Source: Bacillus massilioanorexius
GTDB taxonomy: Bacteria > Bacillota > Bacilli > Bacillales > DSM-1321
Direction of reading: 5' to 3'
NCBI RefSeq assembly: GCF_902374955.1
Contig: NZ_CABKRX010000073.1
Location: 1 to 64,000 of the forward strand
Length of the DNA: 64,000 bases
Part shown: positions 1 through 11,237 of the stretch, piece by piece
How positions within the stretch are numbered: the stretch's first letter is position 1
How the letters are laid out: each line of letters opens with the position of its first letter
Program-made: the position numbers and the translations under genes
The notes under the pieces: model-generated
Told to the model about the DNA's origin: nothing
Database searches by the model: none
The model's input: the letters and a program-made list of their open reading frames with translations, nothing else

Positions 1-3
1 TAT

Positions 4-39
4 AAAAAAAACTACGGAAATTATTTCCGCAGTTTTTTT
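4..39 (-). terminator. Terminator of secDF
   Basis: Inverted repeat (AACTACGGAAA / TTTCCGCAGTT) flanked by A and T runs, directly after the secDF stop. It fits an intrinsic terminator for the minus-strand gene and may work in both directions. Confidence 0.8.
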
Positions 40-46
40 ATCAAAA

Positions 47-2308
47 TTATACTTGTGCTTCGTCTTTATTCTTTTTCTTTTCTTTATATGTTTTCAAAAC
101 GCCTTTTTTCTTCAGCTCTTTTTCTTTTAAATCCACCCACAGTTGAGTAGCAATGAAGATTGAAGAATAAACGCCACATAATAGACCGATTAACAACGCA
201 ATAGAGAATGTTCGAATTGCTTCACTACCGAAAATACAAAGTGCAATAACAGCGACTAGTACTGTTAAGATTGTATTAATCGAACGAATCAATGTCTGGC
301 GAATACTGATATTTGCAATTTCTTCAATATCCTCAATTGTTCGAAGTTGTCGTTTTTTCATTAGATTTTCACGAACACGGTCGAATGTAACAATTGTATC
401 ATTTATCGAGTATCCGATAATTGTTAATACGGCAGCAATAAAGGTCAAATCTACTTCTAATCGAAGAACACTAAATAACGTTATGATGAAGAAAGCATCA
501 TGTAATAAAGCTATAACGGCTGGTACACCCATTCTCCATTCAAATCGTACAGATACATATAGAATAATCCCAATAGAAGCGATAATAACAGAAATAAAGG
601 CATTTTTCGCAAGCTCTTTACCTACTGTTGGAGAAACCGCACTTACATTTGGTTCATGTCCATATTTATCCTTGAAATAAGATTTCACTTCTAGAATTTC
701 TTTCTTATCTAGCGTATCTACTGTTCGAATAACAGCTGTTTTATTGTTATCACCAGAGAAGACGATATCGTCACCTTTTATTTTCAGTTCATTCAAATCT
801 GATTTAATCTGTTGCTCTGAAATAACTTTATTAGAAGTTACCTCTAAACGAGTACCACTAGTAAAGTCGATTCCTAAATTCAACTTAAATACGAACAAGA
901 AAATAATCCCAATAATCGTTACAGCAACTGATAAGGAATAAAAGATCTTACGTCTCTTAACAAAATCAAACTTATCAAATTTAGTTGGTAAGTGTAAAGT
1001 ATCATTGAAATCTTTTAGGTTGTGAATTTCTTTTTTATTCACACCGAACCAACCTGGACGTTTGTTTAGGAAGTTACTATTAATCCATAGTCCCATAAAT
1101 AAACGTGTTCCGAATACATTTGTTAAAACACTCATGAAAATACTGATAATAAGCATTGTAGCAAAACCTTTTACAGAACTATTACCATAAAAGAACATAA
1201 CAGCTGCAGCAAGTAACGTTGTAATATTTGCATCAATAATTGTACCTAACGAATGCTTATTACCAATTTTATAAGCCGATTTAATGCTTCTACCTACACG
1301 AATTTCATCCTTTATCCTCTCATACGTGATTATATTCGCATCGACGGCCATACCTACCCCTAATATTAAGGCAGCTATTCCTGGCAGTGTTAAGACAGCA
1401 TGCATCCAATTAAATACTAACATTATTAAATAAATATAAACAGACAATGTAATAATCGCAATAATACCTGGGAAGCGATACACAGCTACCATAAATATAA
1501 AGATTGCAGCAATACCAATGATTCCAGCTAGAATTGTTTTATCTAAAGCAGTTTGTCCAAATTGAGCACCTACTGAAGATGAATAGATTTCTTCTAAATC
1601 AACTGGTAAAGCCCCTGCGTTTAGCATATTTGCTAAATTTTGTGCTTCTTTTATTGTAAAATTACCCGTAATTAAAACGGTATTTTGATCAAATACTTGG
1701 CTAACACGAGGAGCAGAAATTAAATTACTTTGCTCTTCTCCCTTACTTAGCGAGTTTTTACCTTCTTCAAAATCTAACCAAATAGCTAGTACATTTGTTG
1801 GTTCTGGCATAGAGGAAATCTTTTGAGTTACTTCTTTAAACTTTTTAGCATCCTTTAAAGTGACTTCAACAACAGGGCTACTTGTGTTTCCATCAAAAGT
1901 TTGCTTCGCACCATTTTCTTTCAAATCTTTACCTGTTAACATTTCTTTATCATTATAATCTCTGAAAGAAAGCTTAGCAGAAGTAGAAAGAATTTCTCGA
2001 GCGTTATTTTGATCTTTAACACCAGCTAATTGAACACGAATTCGATTCGTACCTTCAATTTGAATGCTAGGTTCACTTACTCCTAGTACGTTAACTCGTC
2101 GTTCTAGAGCAGCGACCGTGCTTTTTAAAACGTCATCCGTAACCTTAGAGTTATCTTCCGTTTTAACTTCATATAAAACTTCAAATCCACCTTGAAGGTC
2201 TAAACCAAGTTTTACATCTTTCAAAATTCCATTTGTTGTCGTTCCCATCACTGAAAAAATCAAAATGACAAGAAGAAGGAACGAAACAATTCTTGATCTT
2301 TTAACCAT
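47..2308 (-). CDS. secDF: Protein translocase SecDF (fused SecD-SecF)
   Basis: Proton-driven accessory subunit of the Sec translocase; it assists late steps of protein export at the membrane. The 753-residue length and order (N-terminal TM, SecD periplasmic-type domain with DLQGG near residue 38, six-TM block with GVGMAVDANIITYERIKDE, then a second TM plus SecF half with GIDFTSGTRLE and a second six-TM block with GYSINDTIVTFDRVREN) match the natural SecD-SecF fusion of Bacillus. The Asp/Arg-bearing signatures of both halves are present. TAAGGAGGC lies before the ATG. YajC, another Sec accessory protein, is encoded 3.6 kb away on the same strand. Confidence 0.97.
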   Translation of the reverse strand: MVKRSRIVSFLLLVILIFSVMGTTTNGILKDVKLGLDLQGGFEVLYEVKTEDNSKVTDDVLKSTVAALERRVNVLGVSEPSIQIEGTNRIRVQLAGVKDQNNAREILSTSAKLSFRDYNDKEMLTGKDLKENGAKQTFDGNTSSPVVEVTLKDAKKFKEVTQKISSMPEPTNVLAIWLDFEEGKNSLSKGEEQSNLISAPRVSQVFDQNTVLITGNFTIKEAQNLANMLNAGALPVDLEEIYSSSVGAQFGQTALDKTILAGIIGIAAIFIFMVAVYRFPGIIAIITLSVYIYLIMLVFNWMHAVLTLPGIAALILGVGMAVDANIITYERIKDEIRVGRSIKSAYKIGNKHSLGTIIDANITTLLAAAVMFFYGNSSVKGFATMLIISIFMSVLTNVFGTRLFMGLWINSNFLNKRPGWFGVNKKEIHNLKDFNDTLHLPTKFDKFDFVKRRKIFYSLSVAVTIIGIIFLFVFKLNLGIDFTSGTRLEVTSNKVISEQQIKSDLNELKIKGDDIVFSGDNNKTAVIRTVDTLDKKEILEVKSYFKDKYGHEPNVSAVSPTVGKELAKNAFISVIIASIGIILYVSVRFEWRMGVPAVIALLHDAFFIITLFSVLRLEVDLTFIAAVLTIIGYSINDTIVTFDRVRENLMKKRQLRTIEDIEEIANISIRQTLIRSINTILTVLVAVIALCIFGSEAIRTFSIALLIGLLCGVYSSIFIATQLWVDLKEKELKKKGVLKTYKEKKKNKDEAQV

Positions 2309-2556
2309 TATGTATAAGCCTCCTTAAAACTTTTAGGCCTGATCTTGCAGTATGAAAGAAATGATTATTATAGTTCATCAAATAATGATTTCATAGAGAA
2401 AGATATGGCACAAACAAAAAAGCAATCCATTTTCCATTTATTAAAACAGATCAAATTATATAGACATTTTTTTGAAATTCGTAATAAATCTCCTACATTA
2501 TTATGATTCAATTTTTTTCGACTGTCAATTTTAGATTGTTATCAAATATGCGATTA

Positions 2557-2856
2557 TTATGTAAATAAATCCCTAAAAGAATCTAAATCAGGTACATTAT
2601 TTTTCTGTGCTTCTTTAAACGCTTCGACTGTTGCATAATGCATATACTCCCCTATTTTCACGGACAAAACATCATTTACTAACTGATGAAGTAACGCATC
2701 CTCGTTTGCTTTTTTCCATTTTTTCTTCGTCATAAAATCCCAAATATAGTCGTCTGTTACTTCTGTATATCCTAGTAGTATGAACTCTTCACGTTTACTT
2801 TGTAATGCCGGTTGTAATTTTGAACGATACTTTTCAAAACAATGACTTTTCTTCAT
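2557..2856 (-). CDS. comN: Post-transcriptional regulator ComN-like
   Basis: A small (99 aa), charged, soluble protein of the Post_transc_reg family. In B. subtilis ComN (YrzD) affects comE mRNA after transcription and interacts with DivIVA. The recognisable part is the helical motif around TDDYIWDFMTKKKWKK and the central LHQLVNDVLSVKIGEYMHYATVEAF. Its position next to secDF and spoVB is the conserved one. About 250 bases separate it from secDF, so the two are probably transcribed separately. Assignment rests on family resemblance and synteny. Confidence 0.8.
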   Translation of the reverse strand: MKKSHCFEKYRSKLQPALQSKREEFILLGYTEVTDDYIWDFMTKKKWKKANEDALLHQLVNDVLSVKIGEYMHYATVEAFKEAQKNNVPDLDSFRDLFT

Positions 2857-2977
2857 CGCGTCCCTTTCTCCTTCATTTACAAGAATATACAGCTAGTTTG
2901 TCATGCTTTGTCCACCTTGTTGCATATAGTTAATAATAGATGATTATGACTATTTTGAGAAGGCAGGGAATACTAAA

Positions 2978-4504
2978 ATGTCAAAGTTTTTTCAAGGTAC
3001 CTTAATCCTGCTTACTGCCGGGTTAATCACTAGAGTATTAGGATTTATTAATCGAATTGTCGTTGCACGGGTTATCGGAGGAGAAGGTGTAGGCTTATAT
3101 ATGATGGCTCTACCATCTCTATTTCTTGTTATTACAATTACTCAACTCGGCTTACCAGTTGCCATTGCTAAATTTGTTGCTGAAGCAAATGCTGTAAGAG
3201 ATGAAAAACGAATTAAAAAAATCCTTGTAGTTTCACTGAGTGTAACATTAGGTTTATCGGTAATTTTCACTCCCGCATTAATGCTTTTAGCTCCATGGCT
3301 ATCACAAAATCTTTTTACAGACGATCGAATTTATTGGCCATTATTAACCATCACACCGATTATTCCAATTGTAGCTGTATCCGCTGTAATCAGAGGTTAT
3401 TTTCAAGGAAAACAAAATATGAAACCTTCTGCCTATTCACAAATATTAGAGCAAATAATTCGGATTGCTCTAATCGCCTTTATGACAAAAGCTTTTCTTC
3501 CATATGGTATTGAATACGCCGCTGCAGCAGCCATGTTTTCTTCTGTAATTGGTGAGTTAGCTTCCTTAACTTATTTATTGACATTATTTAAATTAAAAAA
3601 GCATTTCAGATTTCGAAAAAACTTCTTTTTACAGGTATCAAATGGCAAGGAAACTCTTAAGCAATTACTAAGTATTGCCTTACCTTCAACAGGAAGCCGA
3701 TTAATTAGTAATATTTCTTGGTTCTTCGAGCCTATCGTTGTAGCACAAAGCTTAGCGATTGCAGGTGTATCTACCGCTCTTGCAACTTCGCAATACGGTG
3801 AGCTTATGGGATACGCATGGCCACTGCTCATGCTTCCTTCTTTTATTACAATGGCTTTATCAACATCTCTCGTACCTGCTATTAGTGAGGCACAAGCTGT
3901 TGGAAATATTAAATTAGTGTCTCATCGTCTTCATCAAGCATTACGTATAACCTTTTTTACTGGCTGTTTAGCAATCGTCATTCTTTTCGTTTTTGCAGAC
4001 CCTATTATGAACTTAATGTACGGAAAAACAAACGCGGCTATATTCATTACATATCTTGCACCTATCTGTATATTTGCCTATTATCAAATGCCCTTACAAT
4101 CTGTGCTACAAGCATTAAATTTAGCCAGAGCAGCAATGATGAATAGTTTGATTGGGGCTATTGTTAAGCTTGCCTTAATTTTTATCCTTTCATCACAGCC
4201 ACAGCTAGGAATAATGGGAACAGCTATGGGATTTGCGGCCAGCATTGTCCTTGTAACTTTTTTACATTTTGCAACTGTAGCTAAACGGATTCCGATTTTT
4301 TTAGAGTTCCGTAGCTATATATTAACGATTATCATCACTGTTATTTCAGGATGGACAGGTCATATGTTTTATAAATATATAGAGGTTACATCTTCGCTAT
4401 ATATCGCCATAGCCATTACAGTTTTGATCTTTATGACTCTATCTTTAATGTTAAAAGTGATTACTTTGAAGGAGATTCGATCTTTTCTACCTTTTAAACG
4501 TTAA
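2978..4504 (+). CDS. spoVB: Stage V sporulation protein B, polysaccharide-type flippase
   Basis: Integral membrane protein of the MATE-like polysaccharide (lipid II) flippase superfamily, needed for spore cortex peptidoglycan synthesis in Bacillus. The 508-residue product is hydrophobic throughout with about 14 predicted membrane segments and an N-terminal KFFQGTLILLTAGLITRVLGF typical of SpoVB. It is one of the few plus-strand genes here. A CATATAGTT box about 45 bases upstream resembles a mother-cell (sigma-E type) -10 element, but I could not identify a matching -35. Its stop codon overlaps the stop of the convergent DUF421 gene. Confidence 0.92.
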   Translation: MSKFFQGTLILLTAGLITRVLGFINRIVVARVIGGEGVGLYMMALPSLFLVITITQLGLPVAIAKFVAEANAVRDEKRIKKILVVSLSVTLGLSVIFTPALMLLAPWLSQNLFTDDRIYWPLLTITPIIPIVAVSAVIRGYFQGKQNMKPSAYSQILEQIIRIALIAFMTKAFLPYGIEYAAAAAMFSSVIGELASLTYLLTLFKLKKHFRFRKNFFLQVSNGKETLKQLLSIALPSTGSRLISNISWFFEPIVVAQSLAIAGVSTALATSQYGELMGYAWPLLMLPSFITMALSTSLVPAISEAQAVGNIKLVSHRLHQALRITFFTGCLAIVILFVFADPIMNLMYGKTNAAIFITYLAPICIFAYYQMPLQSVLQALNLARAAMMNSLIGAIVKLALIFILSSQPQLGIMGTAMGFAASIVLVTFLHFATVAKRIPIFLEFRSYILTIIITVISGWTGHMFYKYIEVTSSLYIAIAITVLIFMTLSLMLKVITLKEIRSFLPFKR

Positions 4505-5157
4505 GATTCCAACTCATCAATATAAAGTTCACCTTTATCTCCGAAGCTACAGTAAGAAATATTTTGTACCTGATTATAGCCTTGTTTTTGTAGCTGTTGC
4601 ATTAACCATTCATTCGTTACATTCAAAAACGATAAATTTTCTTCTTGTACTTTACCATCAAGTATTAATGGAAGAGGTAAAGGTGTATTGTTCTTATTTG
4701 ATGAGGAGGGCTTTTTCATAACAGATAATTCACCAGAAGGCTCCAAGATCGCATATTGAATGTCTGCTACGTTAAAAACATCTTTTTCTCGTAATTGCTC
4801 CAATAAATCATCAAAATTATATCTTTGTTTTCGCATTGCCCTTTCATCAATTTTCCCATTATTGATGATAATAGTCGGTGTACCATCAATTAGATTCCTG
4901 AATTTTTGGCTTTTTAATGAAATAAGAGACAATACAATTTGAATGATTAATAAAATAATCATAGGCAAAATCGCTTCAAATAACGGGAGTTTCAGATCAT
5001 CTATTGCTACTACTGCTAACTCTGCAATCATCATAAAGACAATTAAATCTAGCACACTTAATTCTGCAATCTCCCTTTTTCCCATTAAGCGAAAAATAAG
5101 CAGAATAATAAAATACAGAAAAACCGTTCTTACAGAAATAAAAATCATACTTTCCAC
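4501..5157 (-). CDS. DUF421 (YetF-family) membrane protein
   Basis: 218 aa: about three N-terminal membrane segments (roughly residues 5-85) followed by a cytoplasmic DUF421 domain (TPTIIINNGKIDERAMRKQR, then LLEQLREKDVFNVADIQYAILEPSGELSV). Related to B. subtilis YrbG/YetF. Bacillus members of this family have been linked to spore or germination-associated membrane complexes, but the exact function here is unknown. It converges on spoVB with a 4-base overlap of the stop codons and no room for a separate terminator. Confidence 0.85.
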   Translation of the reverse strand: MESMIFISVRTVFLYFIILLIFRLMGKREIAELSVLDLIVFMMIAELAVVAIDDLKLPLFEAILPMIILLIIQIVLSLISLKSQKFRNLIDGTPTIIINNGKIDERAMRKQRYNFDDLLEQLREKDVFNVADIQYAILEPSGELSVMKKPSSSNKNNTPLPLPLILDGKVQEENLSFLNVTNEWLMQQLQKQGYNQVQNISYCSFGDKGELYIDELES

Positions 5158-5323
5158 TTGTTAATTCCTCTCTTACGAAAATAATCATCATTAGTTTCCC
5201 ACAGTTTTTGTAAAACATTACGCAATTATTGTTCTCCTATAAATGAAGACAGTTCTATTTGACTCAACCGCCTCATATGCTTGTACAAAAGGGAATTTTC
5301 ATAGTTTAGAAAGGAGTTTCAAT

Positions 5324-5707
5324 ATGGAAACGAAAAAAATGGGATCTGCCATCCTTTACGGTACCATAACGATTTTTATATTTGCTCTAATTTTCAGCCT
5401 AATCTTTTCAATTTTATTACGCTTCACTGCTTTAACCGAATCTTCACTTTCATATATCATTTTAATTTTATCATTCATTTCTATTTTTATCGGAGGAATC
5501 ATTTCAGGAGGAAAAGGAAAAAAACAAGGATGGCTGGTTGGTGGAGGCACTGGTTTATTATATACCCTCATCATTCTATTATTTCAGTATCTTGGCCATG
5601 ACACTTCCTTTACAGCTAGAGAGTGGATTCAATCACTTTGTTATATTCTAATAAGTATGATGGGCGGTATCTTAGGGGTTAATATATCCGGAGGAACCGA
5701 GAAATAA
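5324..5707 (+). CDS. TIGR04086-type four-TM membrane protein (YrzE-like)
   Basis: A 127-residue hydrophobic protein with about four membrane segments, of the kind encoded beside yajC in Bacillus (YrzE). I chose the ATG at 5324 (METKKMGSAILYG) because AAAGGAG lies 8 bases before it; an upstream in-frame ATG at 5243 has no such site. The central GGIISGGKGKKQGWLVGG loop is Gly/Lys rich. Function unknown. Confidence 0.8.
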   Translation: METKKMGSAILYGTITIFIFALIFSLIFSILLRFTALTESSLSYIILILSFISIFIGGIISGGKGKKQGWLVGGGTGLLYTLIILLFQYLGHDTSFTAREWIQSLCYILISMMGGILGVNISGGTEK

Positions 5708-5819
5708 GAACAGCGTAAACGCAGTTGTTACAAGGAGCAGAGGTTAAAAGCACCACTCCTGAGGCAACGCCTCTGTGACCTACATCCTGTAAGGCCTCCC
5801 GACCAACAGAAGACAAAAA
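5708..5819. other. Intergenic stretch, possible decayed repeat
   Basis: Between the YrzE-like gene and the yajC terminator. It contains GCGTAAACGC and a GC-richer core (GAGGCAACGCCTC) unlike the AT-rich surroundings, which suggests a worn copy of a dispersed intergenic repeat. No coding signal seen. Confidence 0.3.
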
Positions 5820-5820
5820 T

Positions 5821-5865
5821 AAAGAGGATGTCCAAAAGCAAAAAACTTTTGAACATCCTCTTTTT
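5821..5865 (-). terminator. Terminator of yajC
   Basis: Stem AAAGAGGATGT / ACATCCTCTTT with an AT-rich loop and flanking A/T runs, just downstream of the yajC stop. Confidence 0.85.
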
Positions 5866-5869
5866 CATA

Positions 5870-6148
5870 TCAACCAATAGTAGTACTCTTCTCAACAACA
5901 TCACGAATTGCTGCGCGATCATATGTAAGACGGCTACCATCACCACATTTAATTACGATTGTACTTTCGTCAATCGAATCAACAAAACCATGTAATCCAC
6001 CGATTGTAACGATTTTGTCACCTTTTTGAAGTTCATTTTGCATTGTTTGTACAGCTTTTTGCCTTTTTTGTTGAGGACGAATTAGTAAGAAGTAAAACAA
6101 TACGAACATCAATAATAGTGGTCCAATCGTTGCTAATGTATTTGCCAT
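5870..6148 (-). CDS. yajC: Preprotein translocase subunit YajC
   Basis: Single-pass membrane accessory subunit of the Sec translocase that partners with SecDF. The 92 aa show an N-terminal TM (residues about 8-25), the family signature LLIRPQQKRQK and MQNELQKGDKIVTIGGLHG. Located 37 bases after tgt, the usual neighbour, and followed by a strong terminator, so it is probably the last gene of the queA-tgt-yajC transcript. Confidence 0.95.
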   Translation of the reverse strand: MANTLATIGPLLLMFVLFYFLLIRPQQKRQKAVQTMQNELQKGDKIVTIGGLHGFVDSIDESTIVIKCGDGSRLTYDRAAIRDVVEKSTTIG

Positions 6149-6184
6149 AATTCCACTCCTTTCATTTAATAATATATAAGATTT

Positions 6185-7348
<1,164 letters not shown>

Positions 7349-7353
7349 TCAAC

Positions 7354-8391
7354 TTACATAATTAACATGGCATCGCCAAAACTAAAAAAGCGATATTCTT
7401 TTTCTACAGCTTTTTTGTAGGCAGCCAGTACATGTTCACGACCTGCTAACGCACTAATCAACATCATAAGCGTTGACTTTGGCAGGTGAAAATTCGTAAT
7501 CATAGCATTAATAGCTTTAAATTCATAGCCTGGAAAAATAAAAATATCTGTCCAGCCACTTTCTGCGACAAAATGACCATTATGTCTGCTTGCAATTGTT
7601 TCTAATGTTCTAGTTGAAGTTGTTCCGACTGTGATGATACGCCCACCTTTAGATTTCACGGAATTTAATAAATCCGCTGTTTCTTCTGTCATATGATAAT
7701 ACTCAGCATGCATATCATGATCAGCAATATCCTCGACACTAACTGGTCGGAATGTCCCTAAACCTACATGAAGCGTGATAAAAGCAACATGCACACCTTT
7801 ATTACGCACTTCATCTAATAGTCTTTCAGTAAAATGCAAACCAGCCGTTGGAGCTGCCGCTGATCCTCGCTCTTTAGCGTACACAGTTTGGTAACGGTCT
7901 TGTTCCGCTAATTGCTCTTTTATATATGGAGGAAGAGGCATTGTACCTAGTTGATCTAGTATTTCATAAAAAACACCATCATATTCGAATTTTACGATTC
8001 GACCACCTTGTTCTAACTCATCTTGACAAACTGCTTTAAGTGCACCATCACCAAAAACAATTGTTGTCCCTTTTCGAACGCGCTTCGCCGGCTTAACCAA
8101 CACTTCCCAAACATCTTCCTCATCTTGCTTTAACAGAAGCATTTCAACTTTAGCCCCTGTGTCTTCCTTCATACCAAAAAGCCTTGCAGGTAATACTTTT
8201 GTATCGTTTAACACAATACAATCTCCCGGATTTAAATGTTCAACAATATTACTGAACACTTCGTCTGATGTTTCACCTGTTTGCTTATTTAATACCATTA
8301 AACGACTTGCTTCCCTATTTTTCAGAGGCGTTTGTGCAATTAATTCCTCTGGTAAATGGAAGTCAAATAAATCGACTTTCAATGTTGTCAC
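7354..8391 (-). CDS. queA: S-adenosylmethionine:tRNA ribosyltransferase-isomerase
   Basis: Converts preQ1-tRNA to epoxyqueuosine-tRNA using the ribosyl part of SAM. The 345-residue product has the family signatures [14 protein letters not shown] at the N terminus, [15 protein letters not shown], and [17 protein letters not shown] near the C terminus. It is followed by tgt; together they give the central steps of queuosine insertion. Confidence 0.98.
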   Translation of the reverse strand: MTTLKVDLFDFHLPEELIAQTPLKNREASRLMVLNKQTGETSDEVFSNIVEHLNPGDCIVLNDTKVLPARLFGMKEDTGAKVEMLLLKQDEEDVWEVLVKPAKRVRKGTTIVFGDGALKAVCQDELEQGGRIVKFEYDGVFYEILDQLGTMPLPPYIKEQLAEQDRYQTVYAKERGSAAAPTAGLHFTERLLDEVRNKGVHVAFITLHVGLGTFRPVSVEDIADHDMHAEYYHMTEETADLLNSVKSKGGRIITVGTTSTRTLETIASRHNGHFVAESGWTDIFIFPGYEFKAINAMITNFHLPKSTLMMLISALAGREHVLAAYKKAVEKEYRFFSFGDAMLIM

Positions 8392-8414
8392 ATCCTGTTT
8401 TCATGTATGTCACT

Positions 8415-8621
8415 TTATCTAAGCTTTCCTATAATAAAAAGAATAGCAGATATAAGTACGCTAACTATTATACTCGTTACAATCGGAAAGTAAAAAGTTG
8501 CGTTTTCCTTTTTAATAACAATATCTCCTGGCAAACGACCTAGTTTAATAAACTGCATAAAAAAACCAAGAACCAAAAGCACGCCACCGATAATCATCAA
8601 CAATTTTGGTAAGGAATTCAT
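8415..8621 (-). CDS. DUF2905 small membrane protein
   Basis: A 68-residue protein with two predicted membrane segments (about 5-25 and 45-65) separated by [19 protein letters not shown], the DUF2905 signature. It overlaps the 3' end of ruvB by 4 bases (ATGA-type coupling) and sits between ruvB and queA, so it is translated from the ruvAB-queA-tgt transcript. Function unknown. Confidence 0.85.
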   Translation of the reverse strand: MNSLPKLLMIIGGVLLVLGFFMQFIKLGRLPGDIVIKKENATFYFPIVTSIIVSVLISAILFIIGKLR

Positions 8622-9628
8622 GATTCTGGTATCTCCATTCCAAAATGGTGATAAGCTGCTGAGGTAGCTATTCTACCACGAGGAGTTCGCTGTAAAAAAC
8701 CGATTTGTAAAAGATAAGGCTCATACACATCTTCAATGGTAGTAGATTCCTCACCAATACTGGCTGCTATCGTTTCTACCCCAACTGGACCACCGCGGAA
8801 TTTTTCAATAATTCCTTTTAATAGTTTATGATCAATATGATCTAACCCTAATCGATCTACTTGCATCAATTCTAATGAGTAGCGAGCAAGCTCAATCGTT
8901 ATATCTCCTGAACCTTTTACTTGAGCAAAATCACGTACTCTCCTTAGTAAACGATTTGCAATCCTTGGTGTTCCCCTCGATCTTCGCGCAATTTCAAGTG
9001 CAGCCACATCATCTAACTCTGTTTGTAAAATTTCTGCTGTCCTTGAAACGATGCATTTTAATTGTTCCTCTGTATAATACTCTAACCGACTTAATACACC
9101 AAAACGATCACGTAGTGGTGCTGATAATGATCCTGCTCGAGTAGTAGCCCCTACTAATGTAAACGGAGGTAAATCTAGACGTACGCTTCTAGCCTGTGGA
9201 CCTTTTCCAAGAACGATATCTAAGCAATAATCCTCCATAGCAGGGTATAATACTTCTTCAACGGTACGTGGTAAACGATGTATTTCGTCAATAAACAGTA
9301 CATCTCCTGGTTCTAGAGCTGTTAGGATAGCTGCTAAATCACCAGGTCTTTCAATAGCAGGTCCAGACGTAGTTCGTATATTAACTCCCATTTCGTTGGC
9401 AATAATGGTTGCAAGCGTTGTTTTTCCTAATCCTGGAGGGCCGTAAAGAAGAACATGATCAAGTGTTTCTTGTCGCATTCTTGCAGCTTCAATAAATACT
9501 TGTAAGTTTTCTTTTACTTTACTCTGCCCAATGTACTGCTGAAGCTGCTGGGGGCGCAAGTTTTGCTCAAAGGATAATTCTTCTGACTCGACCTCTGATT
9601 GAACAATACGTTCTTCCACACATTCCAC
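8618..9628 (-). CDS. ruvB: Holliday junction branch-migration helicase RuvB
   Basis: AAA+ motor of the RuvAB complex, which drives branch migration during recombination and fork repair. 336 aa with Walker [10 protein letters not shown], Walker [14 protein letters not shown], sensor I (VGATTRAG), an arginine finger region (LRDRFG) and a C-terminal winged helix. It lies 3 bases after ruvA in the same operon. Confidence 0.98.
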   Translation of the reverse strand: MECVEERIVQSEVESEELSFEQNLRPQQLQQYIGQSKVKENLQVFIEAARMRQETLDHVLLYGPPGLGKTTLATIIANEMGVNIRTTSGPAIERPGDLAAILTALEPGDVLFIDEIHRLPRTVEEVLYPAMEDYCLDIVLGKGPQARSVRLDLPPFTLVGATTRAGSLSAPLRDRFGVLSRLEYYTEEQLKCIVSRTAEILQTELDDVAALEIARRSRGTPRIANRLLRRVRDFAQVKGSGDITIELARYSLELMQVDRLGLDHIDHKLLKGIIEKFRGGPVGVETIAASIGEESTTIEDVYEPYLLQIGFLQRTPRGRIATSAAYHHFGMEIPES

Positions 9629-9631
9629 CTC

Positions 9632-10237
9632 CTATTTTAAAAGCAATTGTAACGCCATCTTAATATATTCTTCTGTAGTTTTATGTTCTTTCTGAAGAGC
9701 TTTACTAACTTTAGTTATTTCACGATCGGAATATCCTAATGCTTTTAGTGCTTCCATTGCTTCTTCTAATTCATCATTATTTCCACGATGAGTAGTTTCA
9801 AGTGCGTTATTAAATAAATTTGGGAAATAATCTGGCACGATATTTTCTAGCTTTCCTTTTAAATCTAATATCATTTGGGCAGCGGTTTTTTTTCCAACTC
9901 CCGGAAACTTAACTAGGAATTTATCATCTTCATTTTCTATAGCTTGGACTACTTGTTCAACTTGACCTGAAGCAAGTATAGCCAGAGCCCCTTTTGGTCC
10001 GATCCCTGTAACATTTAGTAGCTTTTCAAATAACGCTTTTTCTTCCTGTGTTTTAAAACCATAGAGTGCTATAATATCTTCTCTTACATAATGATACGTA
10101 TAAACTTTTATCGTCTGATCACTTATAGAAAAAACAAAAGGATTAGGTGCCATTATCCGATACCCGATCCCACCATTTTCAATAACAATATAATGTGGTC
10201 CAACAAATTGAACCGAACCTTTAATATAATCGTACAA
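9632..10237 (-). CDS. ruvA: Holliday junction DNA-binding protein RuvA (TTG start)
   Basis: Tetrameric junction-binding subunit of RuvAB. Domains: N-terminal OB fold ([19 protein letters not shown]), two helix-hairpin-helix motifs ([35 protein letters not shown]) and a C-terminal three-helix domain. I place the start at a TTG at 10235-10237, which aligns with the usual N terminus and has GGAGCG about 9 bases before it. A longer in-frame reading from 10303 would add 22 residues ([11 protein letters not shown]...) not expected in RuvA, and would overlap the likely -10 box. Confidence 0.93.
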   Translation of the reverse strand: MYDYIKGSVQFVGPHYIVIENGGIGYRIMAPNPFVFSISDQTIKVYTYHYVREDIIALYGFKTQEEKALFEKLLNVTGIGPKGALAILASGQVEQVVQAIENEDDKFLVKFPGVGKKTAAQMILDLKGKLENIVPDYFPNLFNNALETTHRGNNDELEEAMEALKALGYSDREITKVSKALQKEHKTTEEYIKMALQLLLK

Positions 10238-10268
10238 ACTGCTTCGCTCCAATCTTTTTCTGTAAATC

Positions 10269-10274
10269 ATTGTA
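10269..10274 (-). promoter_or_regulatory. Likely -10 box of the ruvAB operon
   Basis: TACAAT on the minus strand, about 32 bases before the ruvA TTG start. A convincing -35 was not visible, so this is tentative. Confidence 0.4.
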
Positions 10275-10428
10275 TCATAAATCACATAAAAAAAACCGAA
10301 CAAGCATTTTTTTTATAAGAAAAGCATCAATCTCTCATTTCAATGATATTACTTTTTTTATAGTCTTTATTTCCTATAAATAAGTAGTAAGATCTCACTT
10401 TTACGTATCAACAGCAACTATCTTAATA

Positions 10429-10469
10429 AAAAAGCTTGATAGTTTAAAATTGAAACATCAAGCTTTTTG
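10429..10469 (-). terminator. Terminator of bofC
   Basis: AAAAAGCTTGAT / ATCAAGCTTTTT inverted repeat just after the bofC stop, with a T run on the minus strand. Confidence 0.85.
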
Positions 10470-10472
10470 TCA

Positions 10473-10982
10473 TTACTCCATATATTGTTCAAATACTTCT
10501 AACACAGATTCGTAATGTTTTTTATCTTTCACTGGTATACCTTCGACTAGCTCATTATGTTTTTTCGTTTCTAGCATTTCCACATCAATTTGAAAAAAGG
10601 ATTGAATGACATCTGAATGTATAGGCTTCCCATTAAAAATCGATAAAGTACCATCCTCGGTAATTCCAAAATATCCATTTGCTTTTAACAATGGGGAAAT
10701 ATCATTAATTTTCTTTTGAAAAACAAGTTCTTTATCATTTTGCAAAACAAGCTCCCAATCTTTATATACTTCTTTAATTTCAGATACAGAGCCTACTTCC
10801 TTTACAATCGTCTCTTCTCCCATTTCTCCATCTAGGTATAATCTTTGTAAAGTTATTTTACGAATTTGATCTGCATATACAGAAGAATATTCACGTTCAC
10901 TCCAAGCTGAAAACAAAAACAAGCCAATTACGCTGATAATAGCCGTTAAATATAGATGTTTACTAATACGTCTTTTGTGCAT
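10473..10982 (-). CDS. bofC: Bypass-of-forespore protein BofC
   Basis: Intercompartmental signalling factor of sporulation, made in the forespore and exported; it delays activation of the SpoIVB protease that triggers sigma-K. 169 aa with an N-terminal membrane anchor or signal (residues about 8-26), the BofC N-terminal domain (ITLQRLYLDGEMGEE) and the C-terminal domain (FGITEDGTLSIFNGKP). Its usual neighbour ruvA is present. It is monocistronic here, with its own terminator. Confidence 0.92.
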   Translation of the reverse strand: MHKRRISKHLYLTAIISVIGLFLFSAWSEREYSSVYADQIRKITLQRLYLDGEMGEETIVKEVGSVSEIKEVYKDWELVLQNDKELVFQKKINDISPLLKANGYFGITEDGTLSIFNGKPIHSDVIQSFFQIDVEMLETKKHNELVEGIPVKDKKHYESVLEVFEQYME

Positions 10983-11237
10983 GGTTTCACCTCTAGTTTA
11001 ACAATCTTTTTCATCATTAAACTAGGTTTCCCATTACAATGAATATTATTCTTGCGCTATATTTAATTTTACTATTGTGTTATAGTTCTTTGCTTTTAAA
11101 AGCTCTAATTCGTTCATTTTCCGTTAACGAGTGTCAAGATTCTAACTGTAGGTTTTATCTTTCTCTCTTTTCCGTCAAAAATCTCACGGATTTTAACCAT
11201 TCATTTCTTGTTACAAATTAACTGCAATTAAAAATGG

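Noticed and set aside
10238..10303. N-terminal extension of RuvA
   Set aside because: Not present in the RuvA family; it would overlap the -10 box, and a TTG with an RBS fits the normal start.
11039..11221. 60-codon plus-strand frame between bofC and the coat kinase gene
   Set aside because: Hydrophobic start and possible ATG, but no RBS and no recognisable family; AT-rich gaps give such frames by chance.
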